Below are positions 24,868-33,054 of a stretch of DNA of 43,426 nucleotides, in pieces (the first letter of the stretch is position 1; the number at the start of each line of letters is the position of its first letter). Origin of the DNA: Patescibacteria group bacterium (GTDB taxonomy: Bacteria > Patescibacteriota > Minisyncoccia > UBA6257 > Colwellbacteraceae); NCBI GenBank assembly GCA_023380475.1, contig JAMCRD010000002.1:1-43426 (forward strand), written 5' to 3'. The notes beneath the pieces were generated by a model. The model saw only the letters and a list, made by a program, of their open reading frames with translations, was not told where the DNA came from and did no database searches. A program made the position numbers and the translations under genes.

Positions 24868-25124
24868 TGGGAGACTTCCGTTTTAAAGTTCTGGCGGTTG
24901 TGAAACGCATTCCTGCCGGAACCGTGCTTACCTATCAAGAAGTGGCGAGGCGTGCTGGTCAGCCCATGGCTTACCGGGCTGTGGGGAATATCCTCAACAA
25001 AAACCATGACTCCAAAGTACCCTGTCACCGGGTCATACGTTCGGACGGCAAGATCGGCGGCTACAACCGGGGCAGTGCACTAAAGCGCAGGATTCTGCTT
25101 AGAGAAGGAGCTAAACTTAAGTAG
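24867..25124 (+). CDS. MGMT-like DNA repair protein (C-terminal domain only)
   Basis: 85 residues, the DNA-binding domain of O6-alkylguanine transferases without the N-terminal domain. The active-site segment is VPCHRVI with the reactive cysteine kept (Cys53), so it may accept alkyl groups, unlike alkyltransferase-like proteins in which tryptophan replaces cysteine. RAVGNILNKN is the DNA-binding turn with the usual arginine finger region. The ATG overlaps the phosphomannomutase stop (TGATG); the CCA-enzyme gene follows one base after its stop. Confidence 0.9.
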   Translation: MGDFRFKVLAVVKRIPAGTVLTYQEVARRAGQPMAYRAVGNILNKNHDSKVPCHRVIRSDGKIGGYNRGSALKRRILLREGAKLK

Positions 25125-25125
25125 C

Positions 25126-26580
25126 ATGAAAATAGTTGTCCCCGAGGAAATAATCGGCATATCAGCGAAGCTAATGTCGGCCGGACATGTAAGTTTTCTG
25201 GTCGGCGGCTCGCTGCGTGATCTTCTGATCGGTCGAGCGCCCAAGGACTGGGATGTAGCTACGGACGCCAGGCCGGAAGAGATCCAAAAAATATTTCCGG
25301 GCAGCGTCTATGAAAATGAATTTGGGACAGTGGGCGTGAAGACAGGTTCGGAAGATCCGACCCTGGCCTTGGTCGAAGTGACCACTTTCAGAAAGGAGGA
25401 GCAGTATTCTGATTTTCGTCACCCCGACAGCCTTGAGTTTGCGGCCACCATCGAGGAGGATTTGGCTCGCCGCGATTTTACCATCAATGCCCTGGCACTC
25501 GATGCCAAAGGTAATATCATCGATCCTTATGAGGGCATTGCTGACATCAAGAAAAAGCTGATTCGAGCCGTGGGTGATCCGAACATCCGTTTTCGGGAAG
25601 ACGCCCTGCGGTTGATGAGAGCGGTCAGGTTAGCCTCCGAACTGGGTTTTACGATTGAGAAGGATACAGCGGGGGCTATAACCCGTAACAGCGATCTCTT
25701 AGGTAAAATAGCTGCTGAAAGAGTCCGCGATGAATTAATCAAGCTGATTATGAGCGGCGGGGCTAAGGAAGGGATGGAGGTGCTGGAAAAACTGGGGTTG
25801 CTTCGCTACGTCCTTTCGGAATTGCGTGAAGGTATAAATGTCGGGCAAAACAAACACCATGTCTACACGGTGTGGGAGCACAACCTACGAGCGTTGGATT
25901 ACGCCGCCCGTAAAAATTATTCGCTCGAGGTTCGTCTGGCGTCGCTCTTGCACGATGTCGGTAAGCCGCGGGTGAAGCAGGGCGATGGTCCCGACTCCAC
26001 TTTTTACGCCCACGAAATTGTCGGTGCGAAGATGACATCGGCGATGCTCAACCGCCTGCGCTTTCCCAAGAAAGTTATTGACCACGTGACTCATCTGGTG
26101 CGTCACCATCTCTTTTACTATAACGTCGGCGAGGTTACCGAGGCTGGCGTGCGTCGGTTCCTGAACCGGGTCGGGCCGGAAAATTTGGAAGATTTGTTCA
26201 AAGTCCGCGAAGCCGACCGTATCGGTTCGGGCGTCCCGAAAGCCTTTCCTTATAAACTGCGCCATCTGGAGTTCATGATCGAAAAAGTTAAGAGGGATCC
26301 AGTCTCTCCCAAAATGCTGGCCATCGACGGCAACGATATCATGTTAGCTTTGCACATCGACCCTGGTCCGCGGGTCGGCTGGATCCTCGGCGTTCTCTTG
26401 GAAGAAGTGCTGGATGATCCGACGCGGAATGTGCGCGAGAAACTTGAGGCGCGGGCACGCGAGCTAAGTAAACTTGATGGCAGCAAGCTGGCTGGTCTCG
26501 CCTCTTCAGCGCGCGAACACAAGGAGGAGTTTGAGTCGGGTGTTGAAGAGGAAATGAAAAAGAAGTATTACGTTAAGTAG
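25126..26580 (+). CDS. CCA tRNA nucleotidyltransferase / poly(A) polymerase family with HD domain
   Basis: 484 residues. Nucleotidyltransferase head FLVGGSLRDLLIGRAPKDWDVATDA with the DxD metal ligands at Asp41 and Asp43, RRDFTINALAL, then RFREDALRLMRAVRLASELGF, and an HD domain with LLHDVGKPR. It adds CCA to tRNA 3' ends. Six of the seven tRNAs in this window do not encode CCA, so the activity is needed. It is the last gene of the run that begins at tRNA-Lys, and two more tRNAs follow. Confidence 0.92.
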   Translation: MKIVVPEEIIGISAKLMSAGHVSFLVGGSLRDLLIGRAPKDWDVATDARPEEIQKIFPGSVYENEFGTVGVKTGSEDPTLALVEVTTFRKEEQYSDFRHPDSLEFAATIEEDLARRDFTINALALDAKGNIIDPYEGIADIKKKLIRAVGDPNIRFREDALRLMRAVRLASELGFTIEKDTAGAITRNSDLLGKIAAERVRDELIKLIMSGGAKEGMEVLEKLGLLRYVLSELREGINVGQNKHHVYTVWEHNLRALDYAARKNYSLEVRLASLLHDVGKPRVKQGDGPDSTFYAHEIVGAKMTSAMLNRLRFPKKVIDHVTHLVRHHLFYYNVGEVTEAGVRRFLNRVGPENLEDLFKVREADRIGSGVPKAFPYKLRHLEFMIEKVKRDPVSPKMLAIDGNDIMLALHIDPGPRVGWILGVLLEEVLDDPTRNVREKLEARARELSKLDGSKLAGLASSAREHKEEFESGVEEEMKKKYYVK

Positions 26581-26596
26581 TGCGTGCTCTTTCGGA

Positions 26597-26626
26597 TTGT
26601 TGAGAAAATCCGGCCTTGCCTATAAG
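26597..26626 (+). promoter_or_regulatory. Promoter of tRNA-Pro/tRNA-Ala
   Basis: TTGTTG (26597-26602), 18 bases, then TATAAG (26621-26626), ending 13 bases before tRNA-Pro. Confidence 0.5.
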
Positions 26627-26639
26627 CTAGTGTAATGGG

Positions 26640-26710
26640 CGGGCTGTAGTGTAATGGCAGCACGAGTCCTTCGGGAGGATTTAGTCCGAGTTCAAATCTC
26701 GGCAGCCCGA
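26640..26710 (+). tRNA. tRNA-Pro (CGG)
   Basis: Acceptor CGGGCTG/CAGCCCG with the C1-G72 pair typical of proline tRNA; anticodon stem AGTCC/GGATT with loop TTCGGGA, anticodon CGG and G37; T arm CCGAG-TTCAAAT-CTCGG. CCA is not encoded. Confidence 0.92.
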
Positions 26711-26725
26711 CAGAATCATCCTCCC

Positions 26726-26796
26726 GGGCCCGTAGTTCAGTGGTAAAACGCCGCATTCGCATTGCGGAGGCAGGGGTTCGATCCCCCTCGGGTCCA
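26726..26796 (+). tRNA. tRNA-Ala (CGC)
   Basis: Acceptor GGGCCCG/CGGGTCC contains the G3-U70 wobble that defines alanine tRNA. Anticodon stem CCGCA/TGCGG with loop TTCGCAT, anticodon CGC; T arm AGGGG-TTCGATC-CCCCT. It follows tRNA-Pro by 15 bases. Confidence 0.93.
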
Positions 26797-26867
26797 CATA
26801 AGTTCGTTAAAAGTCGAATAAATTATCGATGATTCTCTGGTAAGGATCCTCGATACTAGGCGTATAT

Positions 26868-27416
26868 ATGCATGAGCAACCGTGGTTTGTGGAAGATCTC
26901 GAGTCGCGCTTTAGGGATGTAGGGTTTAAGCTAAACTTCGAAACTAAAACAGGTTACCCGATAGACGTATACAAGAACAGTTTTGAGTTGGTTATGGCTT
27001 TCATACTGTACAGGGCGCATTTGAAGTTCAAGTACGACGAGGCGTACCCAAAATATAGCCGCGATAATCGCCATCGCCGGACAGATTTCTCACTTTACAA
27101 CCCGATACATCTGCAGATACCTCTTAGTATCAACGCGGTCGATTGGCCGGCAGACAAGCCCGTCATGCACTTTGAAGTTAAGGGGAACGTGCATGGCAAG
27201 TACTGGCCCAGATCTGCGGAACAAATTGAGGTTCTGAAGAAAAACGGGTGGAGAAAGAAAGCCGGAGTCGGAGTTAACTCGAATTTGCTGCAGAGAGAAT
27301 TCCTGAAGAGCGTCGGCGTCGAAACCTTCCCGATAGGAAAGGATGGTTTGGCTTACTACTATCGCCGAGGTCTTATATTTAACCGCATAGAAAGCCGTTT
27401 GAAACAACCCACGTAA
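26868..27416 (+). CDS. Unknown protein with PD-(D/E)XK nuclease-like pattern
   Basis: 182 residues, soluble and basic. NRHRRTDFSLY (around Asp71) followed after about 30 residues by MHFEVKGNVHGKYW (FEVKG) matches the D...ExK spacing of PD-(D/E)XK nucleases, a fold that is very divergent in sequence. The C-terminal part has no recognisable features. The gene is a single unit: its stop codon lies in the loop of a strong terminator. It could be a restriction-like, repair or mobile-element nuclease; I cannot say which. Confidence 0.6.
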   Translation: MHEQPWFVEDLESRFRDVGFKLNFETKTGYPIDVYKNSFELVMAFILYRAHLKFKYDEAYPKYSRDNRHRRTDFSLYNPIHLQIPLSINAVDWPADKPVMHFEVKGNVHGKYWPRSAEQIEVLKKNGWRKKAGVGVNSNLLQREFLKSVGVETFPIGKDGLAYYYRRGLIFNRIESRLKQPT

Positions 27417-27429
27417 AGTGGGTTGTTTT
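27402..27429 (+). terminator. Intrinsic terminator overlapping a stop codon
   Basis: AAACAACCCAC-GTAAA-GTGGGTTGTTTT; the TAA at 27414-27416 lies in the loop. A nearly identical hairpin occurs at 35064-35092. Confidence 0.85.
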
Positions 27430-27449
27430 GTATCCACATGCCATCAGAG

Positions 27450-27455
27450 TATTAT
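27450..27455 (+). promoter_or_regulatory. -10 box (TATTAT) of the second M16 gene
   Basis: TATTAT ends ten bases before ATG 27466, again suggesting a leaderless or nearly leaderless mRNA. Confidence 0.5.
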
Positions 27456-27465
27456 TTCTTAGGGA

Positions 27466-28716
27466 ATGAGGATACGGGAGACGGTTAGAAAGGACGGTTT
27501 GCGAATAATCTCTTGTAAATTGCCACACAAAAAGGAAGTGTGGGTCGACATCGTTGCATTGATCGGTTCTGCTTATGACCCACCTGGCAAATCCGGCCTT
27601 TTTCATCTTTTTGAGCACATGGCTTTCAAGGGGACGAAGAAAAGAACCGCTGAAGAACTCCAGTCCCTACAGCGCAAGAACTTCACGTACAGCAACGCCT
27701 ACACCTATCACCTTCGTACTATGTACGAAGTAGCCGCTATCGATAGCAAACTACCGCAAGCCTGCGACTATCTCTGTGATATCTACCTTGACTCCATATT
27801 TCCCTCCGAGGAACTGCGTAAAGAGAAAAAGGCTGTTCACTTGGAGATCGCTAGGAACAACGATGATGATGGGAAAGAGGTTTGGCGAGCTATAAACGAA
27901 GGCCTCTATAAGAGCAACCCGATCCGTTATCGTGGCACAGGCACGGCAGAAGGCGTAAATCAAGTGACCCGCGAGAACCTTATAAAGCAAAGGGAGATAT
28001 GGCATGTTCCATCCAACACAGTCGCCCTAGCCTTGGGGAGCGTCGAGCACGATGATTTCGTCAGGGAAATTAGCAAGCGGATCCCTCTGAACAATACAGT
28101 TGTGGAGAGGAAATATTGGCCAGATGAGGCCTACGACCGGCCTCACAGAGCAGAAACTGCCGTTATCAGACCAAAGCGCGAGAAAGCCGTTTTGATGTTC
28201 GGCTGCAAACTCCCATTGGATATTGATTTTGAAACAGACGAGCTTATAACCAGCTTCTCTAAGATATTCGGCGGCAGTTCTACCTCTCGCTTATACGACG
28301 AGCTTAGAGTCAAGCGAGGACTGGTTTACACGGCAAGGAGTTCTTACACATCAGACTTAGGGTTGGGCAGAGGCTTCTATATATATGCGGAGGTTCACCC
28401 TTCGAAAATCAGAGAAGCCGAGAGAGTAATAAGGAGGACTCTAGCGAAACCGCTCTTCAAGAAGTCAGAGTTTGAGGAATGGCGTGAGAGGGTGCTGGAT
28501 GCGTTCGAAATAGAGGCTTTCGAGCAGTCTGATTTAGACGAGTATCAATGGTTGATCATGGAAAAAATCAGCGAAGGCAAGCCGGTAAGGGAAGTGGAAA
28601 CCGAGGATAAACACCGCATTGAGATAGTAAAGTCCATGTCGCTCAAGGATATCGATGCTGTTCGGCATAAATTTATTCGTCCAGAGCAATTTGCGAAAGT
28701 TTTGCTGCGGTCATAG
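27466..28716 (+). CDS. M16 family zinc peptidase (paralog 2)
   Basis: 416 residues. HxxEH is HLFEH (47-51), followed by MAFKGTKKR; the third ligand is in AVHLEIARNNDD (Glu127). The second domain has FGGSSTSRLYDELRVKRGLVYTARS, which aligns with the first paralog at 12372. Both copies keep the zinc ligands, so this is not the active/inactive pair of mitochondrial-type processing peptidases. It lies just upstream of a methyltransferase gene (21 bases). Confidence 0.92.
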   Translation: MRIRETVRKDGLRIISCKLPHKKEVWVDIVALIGSAYDPPGKSGLFHLFEHMAFKGTKKRTAEELQSLQRKNFTYSNAYTYHLRTMYEVAAIDSKLPQACDYLCDIYLDSIFPSEELRKEKKAVHLEIARNNDDDGKEVWRAINEGLYKSNPIRYRGTGTAEGVNQVTRENLIKQREIWHVPSNTVALALGSVEHDDFVREISKRIPLNNTVVERKYWPDEAYDRPHRAETAVIRPKREKAVLMFGCKLPLDIDFETDELITSFSKIFGGSSTSRLYDELRVKRGLVYTARSSYTSDLGLGRGFYIYAEVHPSKIREAERVIRRTLAKPLFKKSEFEEWRERVLDAFEIEAFEQSDLDEYQWLIMEKISEGKPVREVETEDKHRIEIVKSMSLKDIDAVRHKFIRPEQFAKVLLRS

Positions 28717-28737
28717 TAAGGTTGCGAATTATAGTTC

Positions 28738-29280
28738 ATGGCCACCAGTCATGTATCCGAGACAGACCGTTTACTATCAGAAGTGCTAGAGAAAGCGTCG
28801 ATTAAGAACGTCCTAGATCTCGGTGCGGGGGATGGAAGGTATTCGGTATGTTGCGCCGATCTCGGAGCAAAGGTGGACGCAGTCGATCTCAATCCGTTTC
28901 CTGAGGATATTATTGATCATCTGAACATAAGAACGATCATGGCTGATTTGAATAAGTTTAGGTTACCCGCGAGATTATATAACCTGGTTATTATGCGTTC
29001 TATATTACATTACCTAAAGCCGAAGGAGGCTGAGTCGCTCTTGCGCAGGGTTAGAAGACACGTCGCGCCGGGCGGGTTCATATATATTTTCACCACGACA
29101 CCAGCTGGTAGCAACCGTTATGCGTACACCCCCGAGATTATAACTAAGATGCTCAAGCCGCTTATTCTCTGTCGCCAAGAAGAAACAAGCAGGGCCGATC
29201 GAACTAAGCCAGACGGATTATTTCATTCGTGGTCTCTACTTTATCAAAATGTACGATCCGGTTCTGCTTGCACTGTATAG
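28738..29280 (+). CDS. Class I SAM-dependent methyltransferase
   Basis: 180 residues. Motif I is VLDLGAGDGRYS (25-36), acidic motif II KVDAVDLNP, motif IV LVIMRSILHYL and motif V region VAPGGFIYIF. The substrate cannot be read; small size and no extra domain suggest a small molecule. It may share a transcript with the M16 gene. Confidence 0.85.
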   Translation: MATSHVSETDRLLSEVLEKASIKNVLDLGAGDGRYSVCCADLGAKVDAVDLNPFPEDIIDHLNIRTIMADLNKFRLPARLYNLVIMRSILHYLKPKEAESLLRRVRRHVAPGGFIYIFTTTPAGSNRYAYTPEIITKMLKPLILCRQEETSRADRTKPDGLFHSWSLLYQNVRSGSACTV

Positions 29281-29325
29281 ATAAAGAACCGACTCTACTT
29301 TATTATGGCCCCGGTTTGCGGGTGT

Positions 29326-29492
29326 TTGACAGCTCACGGTATTATGTTAACCTCAATTAAGGCTTCCTTAATAAACAATCAATCAAGACGCGTGGGCGTG
29401 CCTTAATTATTAGGAATCCTTATAAAAGGTCGTATTGTTAGGTCACCCCACGTAGTCTCAGGTTGAAGCGAGTAGGGTGACTTCATACAAGT
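29326..29492 (+). promoter_or_regulatory. Promoter and structured leader with AAAGGTCG, copy 4
   Basis: TTGACA (29326-29331) with a weak -10 (TAACCT, 16 bases on) gives a ~130-base leader. A TTAAGG-CTT-CCTTAA hairpin comes first (29357-29371). CGTGGG (29391-29396, plus GTG after a bulged C) pairs with CACCCCACG (29444-29452), enclosing AAAGGTCG at 29425-29432. The motif lies 60 bases before ATG 29493. Confidence 0.5.
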
Positions 29493-29681
29493 ATGTACAA
29501 CATACTTCCCCTCGGATACGTTTTGCCATTCCCTGTTGTTCTGATGACTTCCAGTAGCGATCCCGACGGTGGTTGGGATGATGGAACAGCAAGCGAACAG
29601 GGTAATAACGGTGAAGACACCGGAGATTATCAAAGTGCGGGTTATGGAGCCGACTACCCGAGAGAGGACGGTAGCTTATAG
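29493..29681 (+). CDS. Small protein with hydrophobic N-terminus and acidic Gly/Ser/Asp tail
   Basis: 62 residues: MYNILPLGYVLPFPVVLM, then a low-complexity acidic tail (SSSDPDGGWDDGTASEQG...) . It might be exported. No family recognised. The composition alone would not convince, but a promoter, a structured leader with the recurrent motif at 60 bases, and a strong terminator frame it as a complete unit. Confidence 0.5.
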   Translation: MYNILPLGYVLPFPVVLMTSSSDPDGGWDDGTASEQGNNGEDTGDYQSAGYGADYPREDGSL

Positions 29682-29700
29682 AACGAATAAGCCACTGTAG

Positions 29701-29731
29701 TTAAAAGAGTTCCGCGACGGAACTCTTTTAA
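29701..29731 (+). terminator. Intrinsic terminator
   Basis: TTAAAAGAGTTCCG-CGA-CGGAACTCTTTTAA, a perfect 14-bp stem 19 bases after the stop of the 62-residue gene. Confidence 0.85.
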
Positions 29732-29762
29732 TGTCTCGGCGGTTTGTATAAAGTTTAAGTAT

Positions 29763-30743
29763 ATGGTCGGTATAAAATTCGATTTCATAGTTGATAAAGA
29801 AGCGTGTTTTGCATATTGGGCCCAACTCTTGGTGCATCGTAAGAGATTCTGGGCAATCGATCGTGAGTATGAATATTATCGGCAACTCGCAGGTGTTTTA
29901 AACGAATTAGAAAAAACCGCGGTGGGCAGACTCCAACTCATCTTCGATAATGATAAGAACGGATCTTGGTTACCTAATCGGTATATCAGTTCGGGGTTTC
30001 GTACGCTAGAGGAACGAGAAAGCTGGCAGCTGATCCGTTCTGCCCTGAACGCTAAGTTTGAAGAAGTATGGCAACGGGAATCGCCCGCGCTATATAGTTG
30101 GCAGAGTACATTAAGTAATTATTCACTTAGTGAGTTCGAGCCGGTACTTAACAAGATAGCGAACTTCTGGGGGATTGGATCTTTTAGCAGGACTGTACGG
30201 GTGAAACTGTTTTTCTACTGGCGTAACGATTTTACTCAAGGCTATTCATATCGGGGAGTCAAAGATTTCATCTTTCTCGGGATATCTCATATGGATCCTC
30301 GTGGGGTGGTTAGAGTGCTAAGCACTTTGATCCATGAGGTCACCCACTTATTTGAGAACGAATCGCCTCTTTCTAGAGAAGCCTTCATGGAGTTTATAAG
30401 TGTGTTGTACGGCGCAAACCTTGAAAAAGAAGAGCCGGACTGGAGATATCTCTTTAACGAATCAATCATCAAAAGCATAGCAAGTGGTGGCCCAGTCGAG
30501 GATTATGTTTTCAGATCCATATTTGGTGGCAAGACCAAATTAAAATCGCCTGAATCCGAACCAGTCGTCAGGTCGAAAGAGACACACAATTCTCAGATTT
30601 TGTGGATAGTTCCAAAGATCCTGGATGCGACTACCGCTTATATCGACAACGATAAAAGAATAGACCGAGGCTATGTCGAGGAAGTTGCAGCTGCATGGAT
30701 AGAGTTGAGAGGGCTTATGAAGCAGGCTGCTGACAATCGATAA
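29763..30743 (+). CDS. Putative zinc metallopeptidase (HExxH), unknown family
   Basis: 326 residues, no signal peptide or membrane helix. STLIHEVTHLFENESPLSRE contains HEVTH (191-195), the classic zinc-binding motif, in a predicted helix, with Glu198 and Glu200 close by and further glutamates in AFMEFISVLYG as third-ligand candidates. The rest has no recognised family. It converges on the HerA-like gene with 14 bases between the stops. Confidence 0.65.
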   Translation: MVGIKFDFIVDKEACFAYWAQLLVHRKRFWAIDREYEYYRQLAGVLNELEKTAVGRLQLIFDNDKNGSWLPNRYISSGFRTLEERESWQLIRSALNAKFEEVWQRESPALYSWQSTLSNYSLSEFEPVLNKIANFWGIGSFSRTVRVKLFFYWRNDFTQGYSYRGVKDFIFLGISHMDPRGVVRVLSTLIHEVTHLFENESPLSREAFMEFISVLYGANLEKEEPDWRYLFNESIIKSIASGGPVEDYVFRSIFGGKTKLKSPESEPVVRSKETHNSQILWIVPKILDATTAYIDNDKRIDRGYVEEVAAAWIELRGLMKQAADNR

Positions 30744-30757
30744 TCATATCTGGTTTA

Positions 30758-32776
30758 TCAGGCCGCGAATCTTTGTATTTGGACCGGTACGACGTAAGGG
30801 TTGGACAGAGTTTTCATCCTCAGGAACCCCCTTTCATCGGCGCGCAGGATGCTTTTCTCGAAATCACTGAAGTCGTAGAACTTGTTCAGCTCCCTGGTTT
30901 CATCCGTGTTGTTTAGATGGCCGATAAACCAGTTGGCCGTGTTTCTCAGCACATTCTTTTGGATCGAGCTCACTTCCTGGGTGGCGTAGACCAGCCCGAT
31001 ATTGTACTTGGCTCCTTCCTTGGCTGTCCGCACCCATACGTTCGACAGCTCCTTGGATTCTGCGGCGGGGAGGAGATTGTGCGCCTCCTCAATGTATACC
31101 AGCAACTCTTCGGGTTTAGCTCCGGATACGAAGTCGGACCGGTTACCGTCGAAGATCCGCTGCATTATCCGCTCCGCCGTTATTCTATTAAGGTCAGCGT
31201 CGCCGCTGGATTGGTCTATTATCACCAGCCCGCCTTTTTTGAGCTCAGCGTATATTTCATCGGCGTAGTCATTGTCTTGCTTCGCCCCGTGCTGACCCTT
31301 GACCCGCCCGATTAGACCTGGCCCGTTGCTATATCGGAACATCTCCAAAATTTTCATTAGCTCCTCGTCCGCCCACGACGTACGATCGGGGTGTTCAGCG
31401 GTATAGGCGTTATCAAAGTCGCGGAAGCCCGAATCTCGATTGTGGACAAAGTCATACAGATCGCGGGCCACCGAAGCCAGCTGACTCCAAGTAATACTGG
31501 GCTTGCTGAGCGCCTCTGCGGCGCGCCTGTAAGCCGAGAGTCTCCTGTTGTCGCCCTCCATAGCTTCCAGCAGTTCTTTTTCGAACATATTATCGGTTTC
31601 CGGCCTTATATTATTGGGTGCGTCGAAGCCGGCCTTGAAAAGTAGAGCACGGTAGAACAGCGTGCGCCGCTTGAATCTTCTTACCTCGTCAGGATCGGAG
31701 TCTTCGGCCGAGCGGAAGCCGACATCCTTGAAATTGGAGACGTACTTTGTTTGGTCGGATGCGAGAGCGCCGTCGATTATGTCCTTGCCCAACTGCAGGT
31801 TATTCTCGGCGTAGAAATTCAGGCGCATAAGCCGGCGGTCCGGATCATTGGGATGAGGGATAATCCCATAGGTCAGTATTTCTCTCTGTGCGGAGTCGCG
31901 CAGTTGGCTTGGCGCGCGCATCCAAATGTTCTTGATCGCACTTGGTGCCGCATCCTTATCCTGCACGTTTTCGTTGGCGTATTCGCCATTGGGATCGAAT
32001 ATCAACTGGCCGATCTTTTCGTTGTTCTCCCAACGGAGCTGGAAAATCGACTTCACGACTATCTTGGTGGTGTTGGATTTCCCAGTGCGGGTCATGCCAA
32101 ACACCGCCGTCCGCTGGTTCAGCAGATCGGTTGGGGTTATCTTCACCGGCACATTGGATATCTTCTGGAAAGGACGATTAGTCGAAGCGTACCTTACTTC
32201 GCCGATTGATACAGCTATGTTTCGCTGGAGGTCTGCGTCCGGACGGCGGTAGTTGACCACTCTCTCCAGAGCGGGCCCTCTTAGTTTAAAAACTTTTAAT
32301 CCGCGGTTGGGATAATAGTTGCTTAGGTCCGAGCCGAACAGCAGCGCTTTGCGCCCTTTAACTTCATCAATATAAAAAGTCCCGAGGACGCGGCAGCGGA
32401 TGCCGGTGTAGCTGAGTATCTGCTGCAGGATTGGATCGACTATCGCTTGGTCGTCCCACAGCTTCTCCGGATCGCCGCTGACTTTGCTGGCGCCGATTAT
32501 CCGGAGGCGAGTGAATTCGGCGTCAGTCGGCAACTCGCCGCGGTCGATGACCCTAAGCAGAATAATCGAAGCGTCCTCTTCACGGATGTCGAACGGCTCC
32601 TTGGGATTTATTCTGGTTGCGGCCAGGAAAGATAGCGCTGGTATCCCGCCGACCTTCTTACGGTCGGCATCCTGTACCTGAACCAGCGCTTCTTCATAGT
32701 TGAGCGAGTAAACTTCGCCGATGTAAGCCTCTGGTTCGATGAGATCTGCGAGGAGCTTGTAACTGGAGTCGATCAT
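30758..32776 (-). CDS. HerA-like ATPase (DUF87)
   Basis: 672 residues from ATG 32776, chosen because MIDSSYKLLADLIEPEAYIGEVY begins the domain; the frame is open to 32842 but the extra 22 residues look spurious. An N-terminal HAS-barrel-like domain (20-200) precedes the ATPase core: Walker A GMTRTGKS (227-234), FDPNGEY, then Walker B LLVYIEEAHN and GLVYATQEVSSI. HerA ATPases form hexameric rings that pump DNA, usually with the nuclease NurA, which is not in this window. In other genomes related proteins also act in defence or conjugation. Confidence 0.88.
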   Translation of the reverse strand: MIDSSYKLLADLIEPEAYIGEVYSLNYEEALVQVQDADRKKVGGIPALSFLAATRINPKEPFDIREEDASIILLRVIDRGELPTDAEFTRLRIIGASKVSGDPEKLWDDQAIVDPILQQILSYTGIRCRVLGTFYIDEVKGRKALLFGSDLSNYYPNRGLKVFKLRGPALERVVNYRRPDADLQRNIAVSIGEVRYASTNRPFQKISNVPVKITPTDLLNQRTAVFGMTRTGKSNTTKIVVKSIFQLRWENNEKIGQLIFDPNGEYANENVQDKDAAPSAIKNIWMRAPSQLRDSAQREILTYGIIPHPNDPDRRLMRLNFYAENNLQLGKDIIDGALASDQTKYVSNFKDVGFRSAEDSDPDEVRRFKRRTLFYRALLFKAGFDAPNNIRPETDNMFEKELLEAMEGDNRRLSAYRRAAEALSKPSITWSQLASVARDLYDFVHNRDSGFRDFDNAYTAEHPDRTSWADEELMKILEMFRYSNGPGLIGRVKGQHGAKQDNDYADEIYAELKKGGLVIIDQSSGDADLNRITAERIMQRIFDGNRSDFVSGAKPEELLVYIEEAHNLLPAAESKELSNVWVRTAKEGAKYNIGLVYATQEVSSIQKNVLRNTANWFIGHLNNTDETRELNKFYDFSDFEKSILRADERGFLRMKTLSNPYVVPVQIQRFAA

Positions 32777-32854
32777 GCCGCTTCGGATTAAGAATAACAT
32801 TATGAGTGGTCGAACCGAAATGCAGCCGGTCGAGATTGACACACCGTATAAAGT

Positions 32855-32968
32855 TCAAAGACTTCGTTTCCCATGAGGGCACAGCCTGGCCACATCGGTC
32901 AGCCTCATCTCTTTGCTCACGATGGGCAGTATCCACCTTAGTCTCTCTTCTCTTATTGTTTTGGCCAT
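32855..32968 (-). pseudogene. Remnant of a transposase N-terminal HTH (37 residues)
   Basis: Starts MAKTIREERLRWILPIVSK and continues MRLTDVARLCPHGKRSL, then stops. The pattern of a helix-turn-helix ending '...RS(L/I)' just before an expected RW is what begins several IS481/integrase-type transposases, but no catalytic part follows in any frame. It may be the stub left by a decayed insertion element in the gap upstream of the HerA gene. Confidence 0.35.
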
Positions 32969-33054
32969 ATTTACACACATTCCTGAATGTTAGCTGCAGA
33001 TCTAGGAACCGCCATATATGTGTGTACATTATCGTCTGGCATCGATCGATCAAT

